64,000 bases of DNA from Actinotalea sp. Marseille-Q4924 (GTDB lineage Bacteria; Actinomycetota; Actinomycetes; Actinomycetales; Cellulomonadaceae): positions 1-64,000 of the forward strand of contig NZ_CAKAKB010000006.1 in NCBI RefSeq assembly GCF_916618755.1, read 5' to 3'. The notes beneath the pieces were generated by a model, which did not search any database, had not been told where the DNA came from, and saw only the letters and a program-made list of their open reading frames with translations. Below are positions 54,370 through 63,551 of this stretch, piece by piece. Made by a program: the position numbers and the translations under genes. How positions within the stretch are numbered: position 1 is the stretch's first letter; each line of letters begins with the position of its first letter.

Positions 54370-54914
54370 GCGCACCGGAGCGCGCCGCGCCGCGGCCCGC
54401 GTGGGGTCCCCTCGCCTTCGGGGACCCCTGCCGCGACTGCGGCTACCGCTGGGACCTCCCTCCGGAGGAGGCCGTGGCGCTCGTCCGCGACGCCCCCGGT
54501 CGCTTCACCGCTCTTGTGGAGGGCGCCGAGGGCACCGAGCGCCACCCGGACCTGGGCTGGAGCGTCGCCGGCTACGTGCAGCACGTCGCCGACAACCTGC
54601 TGGGCTGGGGTGCGGGGTTCGCGGCCGCCCTGGCGGGCTGGGAGCGCGAGTACGTCAGCGCCAAGCCCGACGACGTCGCCGCGGTCAAGCGGTACGACGT
54701 GGTCCCTCTCCCGTCGGCCCTGTGGACCCTCGGGCACGCCGCGCAGGCGTGGGCCGCGGTCGCGCCGGCGGCCCTGGACGCGGGCGTCGTCCTGGAGCAC
54801 TCGCGGCGCGGGCGCCTGGACGCCACGACCGTCGTCGGCGCCGTCGCGCACGACGCCCACCACCACGCGTGGGACGTCGAGCGATCCCTCGCGGCCGCAC
54901 GGCGTCGCTCCTAG
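54366..54914 (+). CDS. DinB/MDMPI-like helical-bundle protein
   Basis: A 182-residue protein resembling the DinB_2 four-helix bundle. The N-terminus has CRDCGYRWDLPPEEAVALVR, then HPDLGWSVAGYVQHVADNLL (metal-site His, about residue 75) and VAHDAHHHAWDVERSLAAA (His cluster, about 160). DinB-fold proteins are often mycothiol- or metal-dependent enzymes. The two N-terminal cysteines are unusual and might bind a metal. ATG 54366 overlaps the ligase stop, so the two genes are co-translated. Confidence 0.75.
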   Translation: MSAPERAAPRPAWGPLAFGDPCRDCGYRWDLPPEEAVALVRDAPGRFTALVEGAEGTERHPDLGWSVAGYVQHVADNLLGWGAGFAAALAGWEREYVSAKPDDVAAVKRYDVVPLPSALWTLGHAAQAWAAVAPAALDAGVVLEHSRRGRLDATTVVGAVAHDAHHHAWDVERSLAAARRRS

Positions 54915-54923
54915 GCTCGGCCC

Positions 54924-55742
54924 ATGGCGAAGGACCGTTCCCGCGTCCCGAAGAAGGTCTACGAGGCCGAGCTGTACCGGCTCCAGTCGGAGCTGGTGCG
55001 GCTCCAGGAGTGGGTCCGCGCCGAGGGGCAGCGGGTCGTCGTGGTCTTCGAGGGGCGGGACGCCGCAGGCAAGGGCAGCACGATCAAGCGGGTCACCGAG
55101 TACCTCAACCCGCGCGTCGCGCGCATCGCGGCGCTGCCCGCGCCGAGCGACCGCGAGCGCACCCAGTGGTACTTCCAGCGCTACGTGGCCCAGCTCCCCG
55201 CCGCCGGCGAGATCGTCCTGTTCGACCGGTCCTGGTACAACCGCGCGGGCGTCGAGTACGTCATGGGCTTCTGCACGCCGGACGAGTACCACCGGTTCCT
55301 CCACCAGTGCCCGATCTTCGAGCGGATGCTCGTCGAGGACGGCATCCTGCTGCGCAAGTACTGGTTCTCCGTCAGCGACGCGGTGCAGGAGGAGCGCTTC
55401 CGGTCCCGCCTGGAGGACCCGATGCGCCGGTGGAAGCTGTCCTCCATGGACCTCGAGTCCATCACCCGCTGGGAGGACTACTCCCGCGCCAAGGACCAGA
55501 TGCTCGTCCACACGGACATCCCCGAGGCCCCGTGGTGGGTCGTCGAGAGCGACGACAAGCGCCGGTCACGGCTGAACATGATCCACCACCTCGTCTCCAC
55601 CGTGCCGTACGAGGAGGTCCACCGGGAGGAGATCGTCATCCCGGAACGGCCCGCGACGCAGGGCTACGTCCGTCCGCCGCGGGACACGCAGCGGTACGTC
55701 CCCGACCACGTCCAGGAGCTGCTCGACGGGTCGTCGGACTGA
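54924..55742 (+). CDS. ppk2: Polyphosphate kinase 2
   Basis: A 272-residue P-loop kinase of the PPK2 family that transfers phosphate between polyphosphate and nucleotides. Walker A FEGRDAAGKGSTIKR (about residues 43-57), Walker B VLFDRSWYNRAGVE (about 99-112) and the lid region MRRWKLSSMDLESI (about 167) are intact. The one-domain length suggests PPK2 class I or III. TAGGCT (54912-54917) lies six bases before ATG and overlaps the stop codon of the upstream gene, so transcription may start at the ATG itself. Confidence 0.92.
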   Translation: MAKDRSRVPKKVYEAELYRLQSELVRLQEWVRAEGQRVVVVFEGRDAAGKGSTIKRVTEYLNPRVARIAALPAPSDRERTQWYFQRYVAQLPAAGEIVLFDRSWYNRAGVEYVMGFCTPDEYHRFLHQCPIFERMLVEDGILLRKYWFSVSDAVQEERFRSRLEDPMRRWKLSSMDLESITRWEDYSRAKDQMLVHTDIPEAPWWVVESDDKRRSRLNMIHHLVSTVPYEEVHREEIVIPERPATQGYVRPPRDTQRYVPDHVQELLDGSSD

Positions 55743-55830
55743 CACCGGCCCGTCCCTGGCCGGTCCGTCCGGGCGACGAGTCGCGCCCGGCCCTCGACGC
55801 GGGGACGGTCCGCGGGGCAGGCTGACCCCC

Positions 55831-56166
55831 GTGCGCGAGAGCGAGAGCCGGGACCTGCGTGACGCCGACCGTGTCCACGTCAGCGTCACGCTCGACGCTC
55901 AGAACGGCCGGCACCGCGGCGAGCTGACGGTCTACGGCGCGGGCCGCCCGCTGCTGTACGGCCCGGTCGGGCCGGCGGTGTGGGACCACGTCTTCGGGGA
56001 CCCCAACGTCTGGCACGAGCGCGACGACCTCATGCGCCTCATCACCGACTTCGAGCTCGGCGCCCTGGGGCTCGTCCTCACGGGCGAGCGGGACGCCGAG
56101 CGGTTCACGCCGGCGGACGGCAGCGGGCCGCTGCTGTTCAGCGGACCGGTGGAACGCCTGTGGTGA
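55831..56166 (+). CDS. Small unknown protein
   Basis: A 111-residue soluble protein (RVHVSVTLDAQNGRHRGELT, GPVGPAVWDHVFGDPNVWHE, DDLMRLITDFELGALGLVLT). CAGGCT seven bases before GTG 55831 looks like a leaderless -10 element. The kinase-like gene overlaps its stop by four bases, so the two proteins are co-translated and may act together. No family is recognised. Confidence 0.6.
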   Translation: MRESESRDLRDADRVHVSVTLDAQNGRHRGELTVYGAGRPLLYGPVGPAVWDHVFGDPNVWHERDDLMRLITDFELGALGLVLTGERDAERFTPADGSGPLLFSGPVERLW

Positions 56167-56969
56167 GGGCGGCGCGCGCGCCCGCCGCGGCTGTGGTCGA
56201 CGACGACGCCGACCGTGGACCCGTGGCCCTCGCCGGCGGCAACGTCGGCGTGGGGGTCGTCCGCGTCGGTGACACCGTGCGCAAGCCCGCCGGCCCGCAC
56301 ACCCCTGCCGTCCACGCGCTCCTCGTGCACCTCGCGGAGGTCGGCTTCCCGCACGCCCCGCGCAGCCTCGGCGTCGACGACGACGGTCGCCACGTCCTGG
56401 AGTGGGTCCCCGGGACGATCGCGCACGGCGCCGGCCCGCAGGTCGCGCCGGTCGACCCCGCGGCGATCGGTCGGCTGCTGCGCGCGCTGCACGACGCGCT
56501 GGACGGGTGGACGCCGCCGTCCGACGCCGCGTGGGACTGCCCCGTCCCCACCGACGGGCAGGACCTCGTCGTCCACAACGACGTCGCCCCGTGGAACCTC
56601 GTGCTCGCCGAGGACCGGATGGTCGTCATCGACTGGGACGCCTGCTCCCCCGGCACGCGCGGCTGGGACCTGGCGTACGCCGCGCACGGGTTCGTGCCGC
56701 TCGGCCCAGGCACGCCGCTGCGGGTCGCCGGGGACCGGTTGTGCGCGCTCGCGGACGGGTACGGCCTCAACGAGGCAGGACGGCACCGCCTCGCCTCGCT
56801 CCTCGGCCCGCGCACGTGGTCCATGCACGCGCTCCTCGAGGAGGGCCGTCGCACCGGGGCGCAGCCGTGGGCGCGCCTGGCGGCCGAGGGTCACGCCGAC
56901 GTCTGGCGCCGCGACGCGACGTGGGTCGACACCCACCGCGAGTACCTCCACGCGTCCCTGCTGGCCTGA
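56163..56969 (+). CDS. Aminoglycoside-phosphotransferase-like kinase
   Basis: A 268-residue protein of the APH/ChoK kinase fold. The catalytic loop VVHNDVAPWNLVLA (HxDxxxxN, about residues 138-151) and metal-binding VVIDWDACSPG (about 158-168) are intact. The N-terminal lobe is reduced (GNVGVGVVRVGDTVRKPAGP carries a candidate ATP-binding Lys). Substrates range from antibiotics to small hydroxylated metabolites, so resistance should not be assumed. GTG 56163 overlaps the stop of the small upstream gene. Confidence 0.82.
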   Translation: MRAARAPAAAVVDDDADRGPVALAGGNVGVGVVRVGDTVRKPAGPHTPAVHALLVHLAEVGFPHAPRSLGVDDDGRHVLEWVPGTIAHGAGPQVAPVDPAAIGRLLRALHDALDGWTPPSDAAWDCPVPTDGQDLVVHNDVAPWNLVLAEDRMVVIDWDACSPGTRGWDLAYAAHGFVPLGPGTPLRVAGDRLCALADGYGLNEAGRHRLASLLGPRTWSMHALLEEGRRTGAQPWARLAAEGHADVWRRDATWVDTHREYLHASLLA

Positions 56970-56996
56970 GCGCGTGCGGCCGGACAGGATGCCGGG

Positions 56997-57881
56997 ATGG
57001 CCCCGCCCGACCGTCTCCGCACCGTCACCCGCGAGGGCCTGACCCTCGACGTCCGCGACACCGGCCCCGTGGACGGCCCGCCTGTCCTCCTCCTGCACGG
57101 GTTCCCGCAGGACGGCACGGCGTACGACGACGTCGCGCCGCTGCTGGCGGCCGCCGGGCACCGCGTCCTCGTGCCCGACCAGCGCGGCTACTCCCCCGGT
57201 GCCCGCCCGGCGGAGCTGCGCGCGTACGTGCTGCGCCGGCTCGTCGACGACGTCGTCGCCGTCCTCGACGCCGCCGGGGTGGAACGCGCGCACGTCGTCG
57301 GGCACGACTGGGGCGGGACGGTCGCGTGGGCGGTCGCGAGCCGGCGGGCACCGCGGGTGTCGGCCCTGACCGTCCTGTCCACGCCGCACCCGGCCGCGAT
57401 GCGCGACGCCCTGTGGCGCGGCCAGGCCCGGCGCTCGGCGTACATCCTCGGGTTCCAGCTGCCGCGTCGGCCCGAGCGGCGTCTCCTCGCCGACGACGGC
57501 GCGCGGCTGCGGCAGATGCTGGGCGGGTCCGGCCTCGACGCCGCGCACGCGGACCGCTACGTCCGGCGGATGAGCGAGCCCGCCCTCCCGGGCGGTCCCG
57601 GCCGGATGACCTGGGGCGCGCTCACGGCGGCGCTCGCGTGGTACCGCGCCCTGCGGGTCAGGGACGGCTTCGGAGCCGGGCGCGTGCGCGTGCCGACGAC
57701 CTTCCTCCACGGCACCGCCGACCCGTTCTTCGCTCCCGCCGCGGTCGAGGCGACGGGACGGTACGTCGTCGGCCCCTACCGCTCCGTCGCCCTGGACGCG
57801 GGCCACTGGCTCCCGGAGACCCGGGCCGACGACGTCGCGGCGGCCGTCCTCGCGACGCCGTCGGCCGACGCGTCGGCGTGA
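56997..57881 (+). CDS. Alpha/beta hydrolase, epoxide-hydrolase-like
   Basis: A 294-residue hydrolase. The oxyanion motif LLLHGFPQDG is near residue 32, and the nucleophile elbow VVGHDWGGTVAW (Asp, about 102) has the Asp typical of epoxide hydrolases and haloalkane dehalogenases, not Ser. The acid is probably in HGTADPFF and the base His in DAGHWLPE (about 267). CAGGAT six bases before ATG 56997 suggests a leaderless transcript. It converges on the acyl-CoA dehydrogenase gene with 18 bases between. Confidence 0.88.
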   Translation: MAPPDRLRTVTREGLTLDVRDTGPVDGPPVLLLHGFPQDGTAYDDVAPLLAAAGHRVLVPDQRGYSPGARPAELRAYVLRRLVDDVVAVLDAAGVERAHVVGHDWGGTVAWAVASRRAPRVSALTVLSTPHPAAMRDALWRGQARRSAYILGFQLPRRPERRLLADDGARLRQMLGGSGLDAAHADRYVRRMSEPALPGGPGRMTWGALTAALAWYRALRVRDGFGAGRVRVPTTFLHGTADPFFAPAAVEATGRYVVGPYRSVALDAGHWLPETRADDVAAAVLATPSADASA

Positions 57882-57899
57882 CAGCTGGGGCGTGACGCC

Positions 57900-59984
57900 T
57901 CAGGCCGAGGCGCGCCGCTCCTTCGGCAGCGACTTCTCCGGCACCGGCATGTCGCCGCTCGCCCGCAGCCGGCGGTAGTACTCCCGCGCCTCGTCCTGGC
58001 GCTGCGCCTCGACGCCCGTGGCGATCCCGGCACGGACGTGCTCCGGCGCCAGCCCGAAGGCGTCGACCAGGTCCTGCGCGTGCGGCCGCAGCCGGCGCAG
58101 GAGGCGCTCGACGTAGGACGTCACCGTGCGCGCGCGACCCGCCGACAGCCGGCCGTGGATGAGGTACCACGCGAGGTTCCGCTCGATGACCGTGAGGCCG
58201 AAAAGGTCCCGAAGCCAGGTGAGGACCTGCTTGGTCCCCTCGTCCTGCACCTTCGCGACCCCGGCGGTGAAGCCCTCCCACAGCAGCAGGTCGGCGTGGG
58301 CGCGGGCTGCCTCGATCATCGCGTGCTGGTGCTCGTTGACGATGTCCGCCGCGACGTCGCGCGGCGCCTTCTGCGCCGGACGCAGGGCCTGGGCGAGCTC
58401 CTCGACCATCGTCTCGACGCGGTCGGTCAGCAGCTCGCGCTGGGTCTCCGCGTCCCGCAGGTGGCCGACCGAGCGACGCACGTCGCCGCCGTCGGCGAGC
58501 GTCTGGACCACCCGGGCGAGGGGGGTCCGGTGCAGCGCCGCGTCGGCGGCCCGACCGGCCATGTAGCGCGCCATCGCACCCGCGTCCGCGTCCTTGAAGT
58601 GGCCGGCGAAGTCCGCGAGGAGCCGCTTGGCGACGAGCTGGAGCAGGACGGTGTTGTCGCCCTCGAACGTCACGTAGACGTCCAAGTCGGCGCGCAGCCC
58701 CGTCATGCGGTTCTCCGCCATGAAGCCCTGGCCGCCGCACGCCTCGCGGCTCGCCTGCAGGACGTCGAGCGCCAGCCACGTGGACGACGGCTTGAGCGCC
58801 GCGGCGATCGTCTCGAGGTTCTCGCGGTCCTCGTCCGTGTCGGACGCGCCGGAGAAGACGCCGTCGAACGCCTGGAGGAGGCGCTCGTGCGCGAAGGCGG
58901 CGGCGTACGTGTGCGCGAGGCGCGGGAGGAGGCGGCGCTGGTGCTCGGCGTAGTCCAGGAGGACGACCTCGTCGTTGCCGGGGCCCGAGAACTGGCGGCG
59001 CTGGTTGCCGTAGGTGACCGCGACGATCAGGCCGATCTTGGCGGCGTTGACCGCGGCGCCGTCGAGGGACACCCGTCCCTGGACGAGCGTGCCGAGCATC
59101 GTGAAGAACCGGCGGCCGGGGCTCGCGATGGGCGAGGTGTAGGTGCCGTCGGGGGCGACATCGCCGTAGCGGTTGAGCAGGTCCCGGCGCGGGACCCGGA
59201 CGTGGTCGAAGTGCAGCCGGCCGTTGTCGATGCCGTTGAGGCCGCCCTTCAGGCCGTCGTCCTCCCCGCCGACGCCCGGCAGGAACGCACCGGTCTGCGG
59301 GTCGCGGATCGGCACGTAGAAGGCGTGCACGCCGTGGTCGACGGGCTGCTCCCCGCGGCGCGCCGTGATGAGCTGCGCGAAGACGACGGCGGCGGTGCCG
59401 TGCAGGGCCGCGTTGCCGAGGTAGTCCTTCCAGGCCGCCCGGAACGGCGTGTGGATGACGAACTCCTCGGTGTCCGGGTCGTACGTCGCCGTCGTGCCGA
59501 TGCTCGCGACGTCCGAGCCGTGGCCGGTCTCGGTCATCGCGAACGCACCCGGCACGTCGACGGACATGGCGCCCGGCAGGAGGCGGTCGTGGTGGTCGTC
59601 CGTGCCCAGGTGCATGATCGCCGACGCGAAGAGCCCCCACTGGACGCCGGCCTTGATCTGCAGTGACGGGTCGGCGGTGACGACCTCCTCGAACCGCGCG
59701 AGGCTGCCGCCGTGGTCGTCGGAGCCGCCCAGACGCGAGGGGAAGGCGCGCAGCACGTCGCCCTCCCGGGCGAGGATGCGCAGCTGCTCGAGCACGCGGT
59801 CCCGGTGCGCCGCCATGGGCAGGCTCTCGTCGCGGTGCAGCCGCGGGTCGCGCAGGAAGCCCCGGGCCTCGCGCCGGATCTCCGCCCAGCGTCCGAGCAG
59901 CACCTGCTCCAGGTGGGCGACGTCGATCGTCACGTCGGGCTCGGCATCGGGGGTGATGGGGCGCTTCTCGCTCAGGATCGTCAT
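57900..59984 (-). CDS. Acyl-CoA dehydrogenase/oxidase
   Basis: A 694-residue flavoenzyme that introduces the first double bond in fatty acyl-CoA breakdown. FAMTETGHGSDVASIGTTAT (FAD/substrate loop, about residue 160) and EACGGQGFMAENRMTGLRAD (about 430) are acyl-CoA oxidase/dehydrogenase signatures. The length resembles acyl-CoA oxidases and long FadE proteins. GAGGAG before ATG 59984 is the ribosome site, and the ATG overlaps the tetR stop. The enzyme is thus co-expressed with its likely regulator and divergent from the other beta-oxidation-type genes. Confidence 0.9.
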   Translation of the reverse strand: MTILSEKRPITPDAEPDVTIDVAHLEQVLLGRWAEIRREARGFLRDPRLHRDESLPMAAHRDRVLEQLRILAREGDVLRAFPSRLGGSDDHGGSLARFEEVVTADPSLQIKAGVQWGLFASAIMHLGTDDHHDRLLPGAMSVDVPGAFAMTETGHGSDVASIGTTATYDPDTEEFVIHTPFRAAWKDYLGNAALHGTAAVVFAQLITARRGEQPVDHGVHAFYVPIRDPQTGAFLPGVGGEDDGLKGGLNGIDNGRLHFDHVRVPRRDLLNRYGDVAPDGTYTSPIASPGRRFFTMLGTLVQGRVSLDGAAVNAAKIGLIVAVTYGNQRRQFSGPGNDEVVLLDYAEHQRRLLPRLAHTYAAAFAHERLLQAFDGVFSGASDTDEDRENLETIAAALKPSSTWLALDVLQASREACGGQGFMAENRMTGLRADLDVYVTFEGDNTVLLQLVAKRLLADFAGHFKDADAGAMARYMAGRAADAALHRTPLARVVQTLADGGDVRRSVGHLRDAETQRELLTDRVETMVEELAQALRPAQKAPRDVAADIVNEHQHAMIEAARAHADLLLWEGFTAGVAKVQDEGTKQVLTWLRDLFGLTVIERNLAWYLIHGRLSAGRARTVTSYVERLLRRLRPHAQDLVDAFGLAPEHVRAGIATGVEAQRQDEAREYYRRLRASGDMPVPEKSLPKERRASA

Positions 59985-60709
59985 GACGGCTCCTCGTCGT
60001 CGAGGTGGACAGGTGCGGGATCGGTGGTGGTGTCGGCAGGGAGGGGACGGGCCAGGGAGCCGACCGGGCCGGCCCAGAGCCACGCGGTGACGCGCTCGGC
60101 CAGCTCGTCGGCGGTGGGCGCACCGGGCTCGTCGCGGTGGGCGAGCCACCAGTCGCCGGCGCCCTTGACGAAGCCGACCGCGCCCGCCGACCAGACGTCC
60201 GCCGGCTGGCCCTCGAGGACCGAGGCGCCCCCGCGGCCGCGGAGGAGGGCGACGAACGGGCGGGCGATGAGCGTCGCGATGTCGTCGAGGAAGCGGTTCA
60301 GGGTGACGGACGAGCCCTCGGCGACCGGCTGTGTGACGAACCAGTAGACGCTCGGCGAGCCGTCGATCATCTCGAGGTAGGCGGCGATCATGGAGCGCAG
60401 GCCCTCGCGCGGCGTCACCGCGCTGCTGACGGCCTCGTCCAGCCGCGCGTGCATGTCGTCCAGCACGACCTCGCCGACGGCGGCCTGCAGGCCGCTCTTG
60501 TCGACGAAGTACCGGTAGACGACCGACTTCGACGTCCCCGCCTCGGTGGCGATCTCGTCCATCGACACGTCCGGGCCCCGCAGGTGCACGGCCTTGCGCG
60601 CGACGCGAGCCAGCTCGGCGCGGCGGGCGGCACGGTGGACGTCCCACCGCGCGGACCGGCCGTCGACCGGCGTCTCTCCTGGCGTCGTCGCCGCTGTGAC
60701 TGGGCTCAC
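59981..60709 (-). CDS. TetR-family transcriptional regulator
   Basis: A 242-residue regulator. The DNA-binding domain is at about residues 28-75 (VDEIATEAG-type helix PDVSMDEIATEAGTSKSVVY, RYFVDKSGL), and a ligand-binding helical domain follows. GTG 60709 lies seven bases after TACCGT on the minus strand, which itself lies in the palindromic operator, so the gene is probably leaderless and autoregulated. The ligand is expected to be an acyl-CoA because the acyl-CoA dehydrogenase is downstream in the operon and thiolase/reductase genes are divergent. Confidence 0.9.
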   Translation of the reverse strand: MSPVTAATTPGETPVDGRSARWDVHRAARRAELARVARKAVHLRGPDVSMDEIATEAGTSKSVVYRYFVDKSGLQAAVGEVVLDDMHARLDEAVSSAVTPREGLRSMIAAYLEMIDGSPSVYWFVTQPVAEGSSVTLNRFLDDIATLIARPFVALLRGRGGASVLEGQPADVWSAGAVGFVKGAGDWWLAHRDEPGAPTADELAERVTAWLWAGPVGSLARPLPADTTTDPAPVHLDDEEPS

Positions 60710-60712
60710 GAA

Positions 60713-60737
60713 ACCGACGGTATCAGGTACTGTCGGT
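60713..60737. promoter_or_regulatory. Palindromic operator between tetR and the thiolase operon
   Basis: ACCGACGGTAT and ATAC-rich TACTGTCGGT form an inverted repeat (ACCGAC at 60713-60718, GTCGGT at 60732-60737). It contains a probable -10 element for each direction: TACCGT on the minus strand (60717-60722) and TACTGT on the plus strand (60728-60733). A second short palindrome, CTGTC-N7-GACAG, follows at about 60730-60746. TetR bound here would block both transcripts. Confidence 0.65.
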
Positions 60738-60822
60738 GTCAGACAGTCTCGGGGCGTGGCGCCCCCCGCTCGGCTCAGCACGACCTCAGCGACGAGTACG
60801 CACCGACGAGAAGGAGTCCGCG

Positions 60823-62205
60823 ATGGCGGCACGCGAGTCAGGCACCACCCCGTCAGGCACCCAGTCAGGCAGCACGCAGACGACCGGGGGCAGCGGGCAC
60901 GGGGTGGCGGGCGCACGCCGCGCCGTCGTCGTCGGGGGCAACCGGATCCCCTTCGCCCGTGCGGGCGGGCCGTACGCGCACAGCTCGAACCAGGACATGC
61001 TCACCGCGGCGCTCGAGGGTCTGGTGGCCCGGTTCGGGCTGGCCGGCGAGCGCGTCGGATCCGTCGCGGCCGGTGCGGTCCTCAAGCACTCGCGCGACTT
61101 CAACCTCACGCGCGAGGCGGTGCTCGGCTCCGCGCTGGCGCCCAGCACGCCCGCGTACGACGTGCAGATGGCGTGCGCGACCGGCATGGAGACGGTGGTG
61201 GGCCTCGCGAACAAGATCCGGCTCGGCCAGCTGGAGTCGGCGATCGCGGGCGGTGTCGACTCCGCCTCCGACGCGCCCATCGCCGTCAGCGAGCCCCTGC
61301 GCCGGGTCCTGCTGGACCTCGCGCGGGCCAGGACCCCGCAGCAGAAGCTCAAGGCCGTCGCGCGGCTGCGTCCGGCGCACCTCGCGCCGTCGGCGCCGAC
61401 GACCGGTGAGCCGCGCACCGGCCTGTCGATGGGCGAGCACCAGGCGCTCACGACCGCCGCGTGGGGCGTCAGCCGCGAGGCGCAGGACGAGCTGGCCGCG
61501 GCCAGCCACCACCGCCTCGCCGCCGCCTACGACCGCGGCTTCTTCGACGACCTGCTCACGCCGTACCGGCGCCTCACGCGCGACGCGAACCTGCGGGCGG
61601 ACACGTCGGTCGAGAAGCTCGCGCAGCTCAAGCCGGTGTTCGGCAAGGCCCTCGAGACCCCGGCGACCATGACGGCCGGCAACTCCACGCCCCTGTCCGA
61701 CGGCGCCTCGACCGTGCTGCTCGCGAGCGACGACTGGGCGGCCGAGCGCGGCCTGACCCCGCTCGCCACGATCGTCGACGCCGAGGCGGGCGCGGTGGAC
61801 TTCGTGCACGGCACGGACGGGCTCCTCACGGCCGGCACCTACGCCGTCGCGCGCCTGCTCGAGCGCAACGGTCTGGGCCTGGGTGACGTCGACCTCTACG
61901 AGATCCACGAGGCCTTCGCCTCCACGGTGCTCGTCAACCTCGCGGCGTGGGCGGACGAGGACTTCTGCCGTGACCGGCTCGGCCTGCCGGGCGCGCTCGG
62001 CACCGTCGACCGCGACCGGCTCAACGTCACCGGGTCCTCGCTCGCCGCCGGCCACCCGTTCGCCGCGACCGGCGGGCGCATCGTGGCGACGACCGCGAAG
62101 CTCCTCGCCGAGCGCAAGGCGGCCGACGGCGGCACGCCGCGTGCCCTCATCTCCGTGTGCGCCGCGGGCGGCCAGGCCATCACCATGATCATGGAGGCAG
62201 CGTGA
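60823..62205 (+). CDS. Acetyl-CoA C-acyltransferase (thiolase, FadA2/FadI type)
   Basis: A 460-residue thiolase that cleaves or condenses 3-ketoacyl-CoA. The nucleophile Cys is in VQMACATGMET (about residue 118), the His in EIHEAFAST and in GHPFAATGGR (about 412), and the second Cys in SVCAAGGQA (about 446). About 30 low-complexity residues precede RRAVVVGGNRIPFARAGG. AAGGAG at 60811-60816 supports ATG 60823. The reductase gene overlaps its stop, and the dehydratase gene overlaps the reductase's. Confidence 0.92.
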   Translation: MAARESGTTPSGTQSGSTQTTGGSGHGVAGARRAVVVGGNRIPFARAGGPYAHSSNQDMLTAALEGLVARFGLAGERVGSVAAGAVLKHSRDFNLTREAVLGSALAPSTPAYDVQMACATGMETVVGLANKIRLGQLESAIAGGVDSASDAPIAVSEPLRRVLLDLARARTPQQKLKAVARLRPAHLAPSAPTTGEPRTGLSMGEHQALTTAAWGVSREAQDELAAASHHRLAAAYDRGFFDDLLTPYRRLTRDANLRADTSVEKLAQLKPVFGKALETPATMTAGNSTPLSDGASTVLLASDDWAAERGLTPLATIVDAEAGAVDFVHGTDGLLTAGTYAVARLLERNGLGLGDVDLYEIHEAFASTVLVNLAAWADEDFCRDRLGLPGALGTVDRDRLNVTGSSLAAGHPFAATGGRIVATTAKLLAERKAADGGTPRALISVCAAGGQAITMIMEAA

Positions 62206-63551
62206 CCGACACGTACCTGAACCTCGTCAACGCCGGGTTCACGAAGAAGCTCGCGAAGCAGCTGGGCCTGCCGCGGCCGGCGGTCCTGCGCCGGTACCGG
62301 CCGGGGGCCCCCCTGGTGCCCGGGCCGGTCCTCGTCCTGCACGACGACGCCTCGTCCTCCGACGCCGACGCGCTGGCCGCGCAGCTGCTCGACTGGGACC
62401 TCGACGTCCGCCGGCACGCCCCGGGCGACGAGCGGTACGGCGCCGTCGTCGTGGTGCTGACGGAGGTGGGCGGCCCCGAGGCCCTGAGCACGCCCCTGCT
62501 CGCGCTGGGTCCCGTGCTCAAGCGGCTCACCCCGGGGGGACGCGTCGTCACGGTGTCGCGCCCGGCGTCGTCGGCCGCCTCGCCCGCGGTCGCCGCGGCC
62601 CGGCAGGGCGTCGACGGCGTCCTGCGCTCGGTCGCCAAGGAGCTGCGCGGCGGCGCCACGGGCAACGGCGTCGTCGTCGCGGAGGGCGTGCCGGTGGGGG
62701 CGCCGTCGGTGGTGGGCGCGCTGCACTTCCTGCTGTCGGGACGCTCCGCGTTCGTGGACGGCCAGCTCGTCCAGGTGACGTCCGGCGCCGGCGCGCTGCC
62801 CGGGGACTGGGACCGGCCCCTGGAGGGCACCGTCGCCGTGGTGACCGGCGCGGCGCGCGGGATCGGGGCGGCCATCGCCCGGGTGCTCGCGCGCGACGGC
62901 GCGACCGTGGTCGCCGTCGACGTGCCGGCCGCCGGGGACGCGCTGGCCAAGGTCGCGAACGAGGTGCGCGGCAGCGCGCTCCAGCTGGACATCACCGCCG
63001 ACGACGCCGCGGCGCGCATCCTGGAGCACGTGCGCTCCCGGCACGGGCGGCTGGACGTCGTGGTGCACAACGCCGGCATCACCCGCGACAAGCTGCTCGC
63101 GAACATGACCGCCGAGAAGTGGGACCCGGTCGTCGCGGTCAACGTCGGTGCACCGCTGCGGATCACGGAGGAGCTGCTCGCCGCAGGGGCGCTCGGCGAG
63201 GGCTCGCGCGTCGTGTGCCTGGCGTCCACGAGCGGCATCGCGGGCAACCGCGGGCAGACGAACTACGCGGCGTCGAAGGCCGGCGTGGTGGGGTTCGTGG
63301 CGGCGTCCGCGCCGGCCCTCGCGGAGGTCGGCGGCACCATCAACGCCGTCGCGCCGGGCTTCATCGAGACGGACATGACCGCCCGCATCCCGTTCGCCAC
63401 GCGCGAGCTCGCGCGGCGGTTCAACTCCCTGCAGCAGGGTGGTCAGCCCGTCGACGTCGCGGAGACCATCGCGTTCCTCGCGTCGCCGCAGGCGGCCGGG
63501 ATCAGCGGCGAGACGCTGCGCGTCTGCGGGCAGAACATGGTGGGCCGATGA
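62202..63551 (+). CDS. fabG: 3-oxoacyl-ACP/CoA reductase, FabG4-type
   Basis: A 449-residue short-chain dehydrogenase. The C-terminal 240 residues form the SDR domain: TGAARGIGAAIA (NAD(P) motif, about residue 214), NAGITRD, and catalytic Ser and YxxxK in LASTSGIAG and NYAASKAG (about 346-358). The N-terminal 200 residues form a flavodoxin-like domain without the usual catalytic residues, as in the high-molecular-weight FabG4 (Rv0242c) of mycobacteria. GTG 62202 overlaps the thiolase stop. It reduces 3-ketoacyl thioesters and is likely to act with the adjoining dehydratase. Confidence 0.92.
   Translation: MTDTYLNLVNAGFTKKLAKQLGLPRPAVLRRYRPGAPLVPGPVLVLHDDASSSDADALAAQLLDWDLDVRRHAPGDERYGAVVVVLTEVGGPEALSTPLLALGPVLKRLTPGGRVVTVSRPASSAASPAVAAARQGVDGVLRSVAKELRGGATGNGVVVAEGVPVGAPSVVGALHFLLSGRSAFVDGQLVQVTSGAGALPGDWDRPLEGTVAVVTGAARGIGAAIARVLARDGATVVAVDVPAAGDALAKVANEVRGSALQLDITADDAAARILEHVRSRHGRLDVVVHNAGITRDKLLANMTAEKWDPVVAVNVGAPLRITEELLAAGALGEGSRVVCLASTSGIAGNRGQTNYAASKAGVVGFVAASAPALAEVGGTINAVAPGFIETDMTARIPFATRELARRFNSLQQGGQPVDVAETIAFLASPQAAGISGETLRVCGQNMVGR

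Noticed and set aside
56163-56969. The APH-like kinase as an aminoglycoside-resistance gene
   Set aside because: The catalytic loop defines only the kinase fold. Its operon partner is unknown and it lies in core-like DNA, so a resistance role has no support.
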